From Kribbella sp. NBC_01245 (GTDB taxonomy: Bacteria; Actinomycetota; Actinomycetes; Propionibacteriales; Kribbellaceae), in NCBI RefSeq assembly GCF_036226525.1, contig NZ_CP108487.1, positions 4,898,001 through 4,962,000 of the forward strand: a stretch of DNA of 64,000 nt, read 5' to 3'. Under the pieces are notes generated by a model, which was not told the origin of the DNA, made no database searches, and saw only the letters and a list, made by a program, of their open reading frames with translations. Below, one piece after another: positions 49,806-56,475 of the stretch. Position 1 is the first letter of the stretch; every line of letters starts with the position of its first letter. The translations under genes were made by a program, and so were the position numbers.

Positions 49806-49851
49806 CACACCGGCACCCGAACAGCTCGGGTTCCCCAGAGGAGTGAGCAAG

Positions 49852-50310
49852 ATGGCGAATACAAGGGCACAGGGCCGGATCACGGCTCCGGTGCAGAAAG
49901 CCGCCCTGGTGGTGGCCGCGACGTTCCTAGCGGTCGGCGTGCTGGGCTTCGTGCCAGGCATCACCACCAATTTCGACACGATGTCCATCGCCGGGCATCA
50001 TTCCGACGCGATGTTGCTCGGCATCTTCCAGGTCTCGGTGCTGCACAACCTGGTTCACCTGCTTTTCGGCGCGGTCGGCTTGGCGCTGGCGAGATCGGTC
50101 GGCGGCGCCCGCAACTACCTGATCGGCGGCGGGCTGGTCTACCTGCTGCTGTGGGTCTACGGACTCGTGGTCGACGAGGCCAGTTCAGCGAATTTCGTCC
50201 CGCTGAACAACGCCGACGACTGGCTGCACCTGGTGCTCGGCGTGGGCATGATCGGCCTCGGTGCCGCCCTCAGCCGGAGGGAGGCCACTACAGGCACGGC
50301 GACCCGCTGA
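49852..50310 (+). CDS. DUF4383 membrane protein
   Basis: 152 residues from the ATG at 49852 (AGAGGAG eight bases upstream). Four transmembrane segments: ALVVAATFLAVGVLGFVPGI, LLGIFQVSVLHNLVHLLFGAVGLAL, YLIGGGLVYLLLWVYGLVV, WLHLVLGVGMIGLGAALS. The GFVPGITTNF and HNLVHLLFGAVGL motifs are typical of DUF4383. Function unknown; members are often induced by osmotic or oxidative stress in actinobacteria. A SigB-like promoter lies upstream and a sigma factor gene downstream. Confidence 0.88.
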   Translation: MANTRAQGRITAPVQKAALVVAATFLAVGVLGFVPGITTNFDTMSIAGHHSDAMLLGIFQVSVLHNLVHLLFGAVGLALARSVGGARNYLIGGGLVYLLLWVYGLVVDEASSANFVPLNNADDWLHLVLGVGMIGLGAALSRREATTGTATR

Positions 50311-50322
50311 CCGGACGGCGCT

Positions 50323-50347
50323 GATTGGTATCGGCACCGTCGGGTAC
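50323..50347 (+). promoter_or_regulatory. SigB/SigF-like promoter upstream of the sigma factor gene
   Basis: GATT, 15-base spacer, GGGTAC (50342-50347), about 67 bases before the sigma factor start. If read by the factor it precedes, this would be positive autoregulation. Confidence 0.5.
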
Positions 50348-50413
50348 GTAAGGCGAACCCGGCCAGTGGCCCAACCCCGCTGCCATCCGGCCGGATCGGC
50401 TTAAGGATGCGTC

Positions 50414-51220
50414 ATGTCCACGCCATTCGCTCATCGTCGCTCCCCGTCACACCCGCCGATCCAGGCGGCACGTGACCGGATCGCTACCGAAACCGAGAAG
50501 CTGCTGCGAGCCGCCGACGGCTGTCTGGAACCCCGCCGAGGTCAACTGCTCGACGAGGTGATCGTGTTGAACACCCCGATGGCCAGAACCCTGGCCTCGA
50601 GGTATGACGGCCGCGGGGTCGAGGGAGACGATCTGACCCAGGTCGCCTTCCTCGGCCTCGTCAAAGCCGCCCACCGCTATCGGCCGGGTCCGGGCACCGA
50701 TTTCCGCTCCTATGCCATCCCTACCATCCGCGGCGAGCTGAAACGGCACTTCCGCGACAACGCCTGGACGGTCCGGCCACCGCGCCGGGTTCAAGATGCC
50801 CAGGCCACGCTCAACACCGCCGAGAGCCGGTTCGTGGCCCGCAGGCACCGCTGGCCGACTCCCGCCGAACTCGCGGTCGAGAGCGGCTTGCCGCTCGATG
50901 ACGTGGTGGACGCACAGTCGGCTCAGAGCTGCTTTCAGCCGCTGTCGCTGGATGCTCCCGTTACCGGGGGAGCGACGACCCAGCTCGGGAGCTTCGTGGC
51001 CGACCCGAGCGAGCCCTATGAACTCATCGATCAGCTCGAGTCGTTGCGGCCTGCCCTGCAGGGACTGTCGGCTCGTGATCAGCTGATTCTGCGGCGCCGG
51101 TTCATCGAGCACCGCAGCCAGGCTGAGATCGCGACCGAGATCGGAGTCAGCCAGATGCAGGTTTCGCGTCTGCTGAGCCGGATCCTGACCCAACTGCGAA
51201 GCACTCTCGCCGCTGCATGA
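50414..51220 (+). CDS. SigB/SigF/SigG-family sigma-70 factor
   Basis: 268 residues. Region 2 contains GVEGDDLTQVAFLGLVKAAH and DFRSYAIPTIRGELKRHFRD; region 3 RRHRWPTPAELAVESGLPLDDV; region 4 LSARDQLILRRRFIEHRSQAEIATEIGVSQMQVSRLLSRIL. This layout is typical of stress/sporulation group 3 sigma factors. No anti-sigma kinase (RsbW-like) gene is adjacent; the next gene encodes a STAS-ANTAR protein. A paralogue of similar length is at 61352. Confidence 0.93.
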   Translation: MSTPFAHRRSPSHPPIQAARDRIATETEKLLRAADGCLEPRRGQLLDEVIVLNTPMARTLASRYDGRGVEGDDLTQVAFLGLVKAAHRYRPGPGTDFRSYAIPTIRGELKRHFRDNAWTVRPPRRVQDAQATLNTAESRFVARRHRWPTPAELAVESGLPLDDVVDAQSAQSCFQPLSLDAPVTGGATTQLGSFVADPSEPYELIDQLESLRPALQGLSARDQLILRRRFIEHRSQAEIATEIGVSQMQVSRLLSRILTQLRSTLAAA

Positions 51221-51322
51221 ATTCCGGCCCGCTACCGCTCGACAGGGGCTGGATCGCGAATTACCGTTGGTGGAGCCGGTTCAGAGATGTAGCCGTTCCA
51301 CCGACGGCTTGGAGTCGGCACC

Positions 51323-52072
51323 TTGAATCCCAGCGACCCGGCGAAGGCTCAGCCGCCCGCGCGTTTCGACCGCGTGGTGACTCGCGGACCTGGGCTTGAC
51401 GTCACCTTCGACTTCTCCCCTGCCCTCATGATCGGGCGGCTTTCGGGTCACCTTCGTGGCCGTACCCGTACTTATCTGCGCGGCTGCTTCCGTAGTGCCG
51501 TCGGGCAACGTCCGGAGCGGTTCGTCGTCGACGCGAGCGGCCTGGTGACCTGCGATGCCGGCGGCCTGGCGGCTCTCAGAGCGGCGCTCGAGTTCACCGG
51601 CACCTATGCGCCCCCCGTCGCCGTCGCCGGACTGACCCCGGTCTATCAGCGAATGCTGGGCCTGATGCGAGCGGACCAGACGGAGGGCGAGATCGCGGCG
51701 TGCGCGACGCTGGCCGAAGCTGTCCGGCAGGTCCTGGCGAACCCGCCTCCCGCGACCGCAGAGGCCGACGTGTTGCTAGCCGAGGTCCGTAATCTGCACC
51801 GTGGAATGCTCACCCGGAGCTCCATCGAACAGGCCAAAGGCGCCCTGATGGTCGTCTACGGTATCGACCCTGACACTGCCTTCGCGATGTTGTCGTGGTA
51901 CTCCCGCAACGGCAGTCTGCCCCTGCACGATCTCGCCGCTCAGCTACTGACGGCACTGAGAGAGCGGGCGCCTGAAACCCTGGGTATGGTGCGGATGGAC
52001 GCCTTGCTGGCAGACCTGGCGCACCGCCCTCCGCAGACGGCGGACGGTGCGCCGGAGCTCTCAGCCGGCTAG
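51323..52072 (+). CDS. STAS-ANTAR two-domain regulator
   Basis: 249 residues from a TTG start with GGAG upstream. The N-terminal STAS domain (about 25-125) has VVDASGLVTCDAGGLAALRA; at the usual phosphorylated serine (DSxGL) the sequence is DAGGL, so the phospho-acceptor is missing. The C-terminal ANTAR domain (about 150-215) shows LHRGMLTRSSIEQAKGALMVVYGIDPDTAFAML, an RNA-binding antiterminator fold. Lying 100 bases after a SigB-type gene, it may link anti-sigma sensing to transcript antitermination (inference). Confidence 0.85.
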   Translation: MNPSDPAKAQPPARFDRVVTRGPGLDVTFDFSPALMIGRLSGHLRGRTRTYLRGCFRSAVGQRPERFVVDASGLVTCDAGGLAALRAALEFTGTYAPPVAVAGLTPVYQRMLGLMRADQTEGEIAACATLAEAVRQVLANPPPATAEADVLLAEVRNLHRGMLTRSSIEQAKGALMVVYGIDPDTAFAMLSWYSRNGSLPLHDLAAQLLTALRERAPETLGMVRMDALLADLAHRPPQTADGAPELSAG

Positions 52073-52668
52073 CTGCCGGAGCCAGCCTGGCGGACGTTAC
52101 CCGCCGCGTCGCGGCCCTGCTCGGCCATCGACTCCGCGGCCTGCTTACCTTCGTCGCCAACGGTGCCTGCCGCGTCCCGGGCACTCTCCTTGACGTGCTG
52201 AGCGGCCTCCTGGACCGGCTCAGCCATCTCCGACTTCATTTCCTGGGCAAGGCCAACGGCCTCTTCCTTGAGCGGTTCCTTCACCTTCACGGCGAGCTGT
52301 TCCTCGCGGTCGGAGGCCGGGGCCAGAGTGGACAACAGCCACCCCGTGGCGAAGGCGATCGCCCCAGCGGCCAGCGGCGCTCCCTGGGTCTGGCGGCGAG
52401 CCACCTCGGGCGCACTCTGGATCGCCGAACCGACGGTCTGGCCCGCGTCGGAGACGGACGACATGGCCGAACCGGTGCTGTCACCGACCGACGAGGCCGC
52501 ACCCATCACCCGGTCGCGGGCCCGGCTGACCATGCCACGGGCCGCGCGGGTCCGCCGGTGCATGATCTGGCTCGGGCTCATCTTGTCGCTCAGCGCGTCG
52601 ACATCCCGGCCGACCTCATGCCGGGTCCGCTCGATATCGCGCCTCAGTTGTTCCGTGCTGTCAGCCAC
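52069..52668 (-). CDS. DUF3618 membrane-associated protein
   Basis: 199 residues. The DUF3618 signature STEQLRRDIERTRHEVGRDVDALSDKM opens the protein. A central hydrophobic segment (GAPLAAGAIAFATGWLLSTLA) anchors it, followed by a long charged helical tail rich in Ala/Glu/Lys (EEAVGLAQEMKSEMAEPVQ, AAQHVKESARDAAGTV) like LEA-type stress proteins. It overlaps the holin-like gene by 25 bases and the convergent STAS-ANTAR gene by four. Third gene of a probable membrane-stress operon. Confidence 0.85.
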   Translation of the reverse strand: MADSTEQLRRDIERTRHEVGRDVDALSDKMSPSQIMHRRTRAARGMVSRARDRVMGAASSVGDSTGSAMSSVSDAGQTVGSAIQSAPEVARRQTQGAPLAAGAIAFATGWLLSTLAPASDREEQLAVKVKEPLKEEAVGLAQEMKSEMAEPVQEAAQHVKESARDAAGTVGDEGKQAAESMAEQGRDAAGNVRQAGSGS

Positions 52669-53054
52669 TTCGCATCCTCCTTCATCGAGTCGACCGTCTG
52701 GTCCGGCTTAGGGTCGACCTGCCGCAGCCGTTGTCTGCCGACCTGGAACAGGACCGCGCCGGCGATGCCCCAGACGGCCGTCACGATCAGCGCCGCCCAG
52801 GCCAGGTGCATGGCCTCGCCGAGCGCCCACATCACGGCGAGTGAGGCGAATAGCGCGAGCATCCAGCCCGCGAAACCCGCACCGCCGAGCAGGCCGGCGG
52901 CCTTGCCGGCTTTCTTGGCCTCGTCGCGGAACTCCACCTTCGCGAGAGCGAGTTCTTGCCGGGTGAGCGCGGTCAGATCAGTGGTGAGCTTGGAGATCAA
53001 CTCACCCATCGACTGATCCACCGACGGCGGAGACGGTTCAGGTACTCCAGTCAT
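52644..53054 (-). CDS. Phage-holin-superfamily (Phage_holin_3_6) membrane protein
   Basis: 136 residues. An amphipathic N-terminal helix (MGELISKLTTDLTALTRQELALAKVEFRDEAKKAG, key residues Leu/Ala on one face) precedes two transmembrane hairpins (AAGLLGGAGFAGWMLALFASLAVMWAL, LAWAALIVTAVWGIAGAVLFQV). No phage genes are near; in actinobacteria this family sits with DUF3618 and is a bacterial membrane protein, not a lysis holin. It lies seven bases after the coiled-coil gene. Confidence 0.87.
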   Translation of the reverse strand: MTGVPEPSPPSVDQSMGELISKLTTDLTALTRQELALAKVEFRDEAKKAGKAAGLLGGAGFAGWMLALFASLAVMWALGEAMHLAWAALIVTAVWGIAGAVLFQVGRQRLRQVDPKPDQTVDSMKEDAKWLTARNN

Positions 53055-53060
53055 CTCCGC

Positions 53061-53822
53061 TCACCGTCCCGGCTGCGGACCCGGGCCGGGGAGCGTGTCC
53101 CCGTCGGTGCCATACCCGGGATCAAGCGTAGGATCCGGCACCGGTGCGGGAGGCACCGGCGTCATCGTCGCCGCTCCCGACGCCGGCGGCTGCCCGCCCA
53201 TCGCCGCGCTCAGCCCGACGTCATCTTGCTGGTACTGGCCGCCGCCCTGCTCATACTGGCCGCCGGCCTGCTGATCGGGATCATCAGCAGCATGCTGGTG
53301 TCGACGGTCGGCCATCAGGCCCTTGGTCAGGCGCCCCGCGGCCATACCGGCCACTGCCGCTCCTAGCAGGAAAACGCCGGGCCGGCGACGGGCGAAATTC
53401 CGGCATTCGTCCAGTACTTGTCCTGGTTCACGATCGGCCAGGAACTGTGCCGCCTGATCAGTCAGCTGCGAACCCTGCTTGGCCAACTGTGTTACCCAAC
53501 CGGAGTCGCCTTCGTGCTGCGCCATGCTGCGCAATTCCGAGCTGATCGACCGCAGTCCGTCGGCGAGCCGATCGCGCTGCTCGACGGCCTGGGTCTGCAG
53601 CTGCTCCCGGGTCTGCGAGGCCAGCCGGGCCGTCTGTTCCCGGAGCTCGCTCGCGACCTCTCCAACCTGTTCCTTGGCGGTCCCTGCCACCTGGGCGGTC
53701 TTCTCCGCCGCGGCCTCCTTCAGGTGTCCGGCCTCATCGCGAGCAACACCGGTAGCCCCGTTCCCGTCCGAGGTCTGCTGCCCGGTGGCCGACGCGGGCC
53801 ATTCGTTCTTGGTGGGCGTCAT
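53061..53822 (-). CDS. Coiled-coil membrane protein, first gene of the holin-DUF3618 operon
   Basis: 253 residues. A long helical region (about 25-150) shows heptad-like Ala/Glu/Gln patterns (LKEAAAEKTAQVAGTAKEQV, LASQTREQLQTQAVEQRDRL). One hydrophobic segment follows (RRPGVFLLGAAVAGMAAGRLTKGL), then a disordered Gln/Gly/Pro-rich tail (QQAGGQYEQGGGQYQQDD). No enzyme motif. Similar proteins accompany holin/DUF3618 genes in actinobacteria and are presumed to protect the membrane under stress (inference). A GTTT-N15-GGGTTA promoter-like site lies 36 bases upstream. Confidence 0.8.
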   Translation of the reverse strand: MTPTKNEWPASATGQQTSDGNGATGVARDEAGHLKEAAAEKTAQVAGTAKEQVGEVASELREQTARLASQTREQLQTQAVEQRDRLADGLRSISSELRSMAQHEGDSGWVTQLAKQGSQLTDQAAQFLADREPGQVLDECRNFARRRPGVFLLGAAVAGMAAGRLTKGLMADRRHQHAADDPDQQAGGQYEQGGGQYQQDDVGLSAAMGGQPPASGAATMTPVPPAPVPDPTLDPGYGTDGDTLPGPGPQPGR

Positions 53823-53857
53823 CAGACGTCTCCTTCCAGCGAGTTGAGGACTTGAGG

Positions 53858-53882
53858 TAACCCTCGCAAGGCCTCGCGAAAC
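53858..53882 (-). promoter_or_regulatory. SigB/SigF-like promoter variant, coiled-coil/holin/DUF3618 operon
   Basis: Minus strand GTTT, 15-base spacer, GGGTTA. The -35 is the best in the set; the -10 departs from GGGTAC by one inserted T (GGGTTAC). Confidence 0.45.
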
Positions 53883-53900
53883 TCATTGGAAGGACGAAGT

Positions 53901-54257
53901 TCAGGGCGCTTGCTTGCCCGGCTTCCCCGCACGACGGCGGAACGCCAGGAAGGACCCCACGACGATCGCCACGATACCCACCAGAATGATCAGCAAGAGC
54001 GGCACGCCACCGCTGTCCTGGCCGTCGGCGTCTCTGTCACCAGGTTCGTTGACGGGCGTCGGAGTCGGCGTCGGATCGGCTTGGGCGGCGGTCGGCCAGG
54101 CAGCTGCCTCAGTGTGGGCTGAGCTGTCGGCGCCGCCAGCACTGGACGTGAGCGCGGCGGCAGGCGCGATCGCCAGTGGCACAACAGCCAGCAAGAGCGC
54201 GAGAAGCACGACCGCCACCGAGCGGCCCGGACGAGTTCGGTGCGCAGAGATCTTCAC
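53901..54257 (-). CDS. Small secreted or type I membrane protein
   Basis: 118 residues from a GTG at 54257 close after GGAGG. The signal peptide is VKISAHRTRPGRSVAVVLLA with a long hydrophobic core, cleaved near PAAA. A short extracytoplasmic domain rich in Ser, Ala, Asp and a PTPTPTP stretch follows. A C-terminal transmembrane helix (PLLLIILVGIVAIVVGSFLAF) and a basic tail (RRRAGKPGKQAP) complete it. No LPXTG is present. No family recognised; the topology suggests a short cell-surface stalk. Confidence 0.65.
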   Translation of the reverse strand: MKISAHRTRPGRSVAVVLLALLLAVVPLAIAPAAALTSSAGGADSSAHTEAAAWPTAAQADPTPTPTPVNEPGDRDADGQDSGGVPLLLIILVGIVAIVVGSFLAFRRRAGKPGKQAP

Positions 54258-54325
54258 CGTCCTCCGGTGCCCGCGCCCGGTGGCGGCAAAACCTGCCGTC
54301 AGGTCACCCGGCGCCGGAATTTGTT

Positions 54326-54514
54326 TCAGCTGGAGCGTCGGTCGGCCTTGTCCCGCACCGGGGCCGCCCCCGCGCCGGCGTTCGCCGCCGCGGTCTGACG
54401 AGGCCGGATGGTCGGGCAGACCGGGCCTCGTTGGACCGGCCCCCCGCCGAGCCTTCGGCTCTTCCACTGGCGCTCGTCGTAGTCGTAGTAGGTGTCCACC
54501 TCGTTGTGCGCCAT
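54326..54514 (-). CDS. Small hypothetical protein
   Basis: 62 residues if started at the ATG at 54514 (MAHNEVDTYYDYDERQWKSR), which has a weak ribosome site; an in-frame GTG at 54544 is an alternative. The acidic/aromatic start and basic tail are not recognised. Support comes mainly from a GCAT-N16-GGGTAC promoter-like site about 76 bases upstream on the same strand. Low confidence. Confidence 0.35.
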   Translation of the reverse strand: MAHNEVDTYYDYDERQWKSRRLGGGPVQRGPVCPTIRPRQTAAANAGAGAAPVRDKADRRSS

Positions 54515-54589
54515 GACCCCAATGTCCCTTTCGTTCGGCCCCACATGGCTTCCGAAAGTGGCCCTCCGCCCCTCAGGAAGAGTCGGCCG

Positions 54590-54615
54590 GTACCCAATTC
54601 ACCCCCAGGACATGC
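54590..54615 (-). promoter_or_regulatory. SigB/SigF-like promoter upstream of a small ORF
   Basis: Minus strand GCAT, 16-base spacer, GGGTAC (54595-54590), in the gap between treZ and the small genes at 54514 and 54257, oriented toward them. Confidence 0.42.
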
Positions 54616-54684
54616 GGGAAAACCAGCGTTCTTCGCAAACCGCCTGGCGGAATTCACCGCGCCGTAACACGGGCAATCGCTTGC

Positions 54685-56475
54685 TCAGAAGGGTACCGAC
54701 GTTGTCATCCGCGCCGGACCAGGCGTCCAGACCCGTACGACGGCGACGCCGTGGCTCGGCAGATGGACCGATTCAGCCTCCGCCACCGCCGGACCGAAGG
54801 CCACCTCGATCTCCCGCGGATGCGCGCCGAGCGGGATGGACCGGTCCTCGGCGCCGAGGTTGGCCACCACCCGAAGGTTGCCCCGGGCAACGACGAACCA
54901 CTCGCCTGCCGAGTCGTGATCCACCTGTACGGCGCTCAGCCGGTCGTCGGTCAGGGCCGGTTCTGCCTTCCGCAACGCGATCAGGTCGCGGTACCACGAC
55001 AGCAGGTGGTTGTGCGGTTCCGTCGCGAGTTCGGTCCAGTCGAGTACGGACGCCTCGCGCGTGGCCAAGTCCTGCGGATCGGGAATATCCCCGGCGTCCC
55101 AGCCATGTGAGGCGAACTCCCGGCGCCGGCCATCCCGCACGGCCTCGGCCAGGGCCGGCTCGTCGTGATCGGTGAAGTAGCGCCATGGCGTCGACGCGGC
55201 CCATTCCTCGCCCATGAAGATCATCGGCGTGAACGGACTGGTCAGGACAAAGGTGGCCGCGATCGCCAACTGACCTTCGGTCAACGGCAGGCGATCGCCG
55301 AGCGCGCGGTTACCGACCTGATCGTGATTCGACGCGTACGCCAGGAACGAGTGGCCGCGATGCCGCTCGGGATCGACCGGCCGTCCCCAGTCCTTGCCAC
55401 GGAACGACGAGTAGCCGCCGTCGTGCAGGAAGACCCGGGTCAATGTTTTGGCCAGCACCTCGGGCGAACCGAAGTCGCCGTAATAGCCGGACCGATCGCC
55501 GGTCAGCAGCGTGCGCAACGCGTGGTGGAAGTCGTCACTCCACTGCGCCGTCATCCCGAGGCCGCCCTGGTCGACGGGTTCGATCATGCGTGGGTCGTTC
55601 AGGTCCGATTCCGCGATCAGCCCTAGCGGACGCCCCAATTCGCCGGCCAGTTCGGCCGTACGGTCGGAGAACTCGGCTAACAGGTGCCGCGGGCTGTCGT
55701 CGACGAGTGCATGCACGGCATCGAGCCGGAGCGCGTCCAGGTGGAAGTCGCGGAACCACCTGAGCCCGTTCCCGATGATCCACTCACGGACCTCGTCGCT
55801 GCCCTGGTCATCGAGGTTCACGGCCGGCCCCCACGGCGTGGTGTGGCGATCGGTGAAGTATGGGCCGAAGCGGTCGAGGTAGTTCCCGCTGGGGCCTAGG
55901 TGGTTGTAAACGACGTCTAGGCAGACCCCGAGCCCAAGTGCGTGGCAGCGATCCACAAACCGCTGGAGCGCGTCAGGCCCGCCATACGGCTCGTGAACGG
56001 CGTAGAGGTGCACGCCGTCGTACCCCCAGCCGTGCCGGCCTGGGAAGGCTGCAACCGGCAGGAGCGAGACCACGTCGATCCCGAGGTCTACAAGATGCGG
56101 AAGTCGCTCTATGGCCGCGTCGAACGTCCCCTCGGCCGTGAACGTTCCAGGGTGCAGTTCGTACAAGACTGAACCACGTACGTCCTTGCCCGGCCAATCC
56201 TGGTCCGACCACTTGAAGCGGCTCGGGTCGTGCAAACGACTCCACCCATGTACGCCGTCCGGTTGCCACGCACTCCGGGGATCAGGCGTCGGATCGCCCT
56301 CGTCGAGCTTGTACGCGTAGTCGGTGCCATGACCGGCCTCAGCCACCTCAAGCGACCACCAGCCATCACCTTCGCTCGAGGGCTGCATAGGCCGATCACC
56401 GTCTCGCAGGACCAGATCGACCTGCTTCGCCACAGGCGCCCAAACGGTGAAGGTATGCACGTCAGCTCCTAACAA
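54685..56475 (-). CDS. treZ: Malto-oligosyltrehalose trehalohydrolase
   Basis: 596 residues, normal length. An N-terminal CBM48-like beta domain (FTVWAPVAKQVDLVL) is followed by the GH13 barrel: GWGYDGVHLYAVHEPYGGP, VVYNHLGPSGNYL, the nucleophile region LDALRLDAVHALVD, the acid LIAESDLND and the third-site region SDDFHHALRTLLTG. It cleaves trehalose from the end of maltooligosyl trehalose made by TreY. The start overlaps the treY end by 14 bases. Last gene of treX-treY-treZ. Confidence 0.95.
   Translation of the reverse strand: MLGADVHTFTVWAPVAKQVDLVLRDGDRPMQPSSEGDGWWSLEVAEAGHGTDYAYKLDEGDPTPDPRSAWQPDGVHGWSRLHDPSRFKWSDQDWPGKDVRGSVLYELHPGTFTAEGTFDAAIERLPHLVDLGIDVVSLLPVAAFPGRHGWGYDGVHLYAVHEPYGGPDALQRFVDRCHALGLGVCLDVVYNHLGPSGNYLDRFGPYFTDRHTTPWGPAVNLDDQGSDEVREWIIGNGLRWFRDFHLDALRLDAVHALVDDSPRHLLAEFSDRTAELAGELGRPLGLIAESDLNDPRMIEPVDQGGLGMTAQWSDDFHHALRTLLTGDRSGYYGDFGSPEVLAKTLTRVFLHDGGYSSFRGKDWGRPVDPERHRGHSFLAYASNHDQVGNRALGDRLPLTEGQLAIAATFVLTSPFTPMIFMGEEWAASTPWRYFTDHDEPALAEAVRDGRRREFASHGWDAGDIPDPQDLATREASVLDWTELATEPHNHLLSWYRDLIALRKAEPALTDDRLSAVQVDHDSAGEWFVVARGNLRVVANLGAEDRSIPLGAHPREIEVAFGPAVAEAESVHLPSHGVAVVRVWTPGPARMTTSVPF

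Noticed and set aside
48459..50324. Plus-strand 621-codon open frame opposite the CNNM genes
   Set aside because: The CNNM/CBS domains are unmistakable on the minus strand; only the separate DUF4383 frame at its end is real.
52644..53054. Prophage lysis gene (holin)
   Set aside because: No other phage gene is present; the family is a common chromosomal partner of DUF3618 in actinobacteria.
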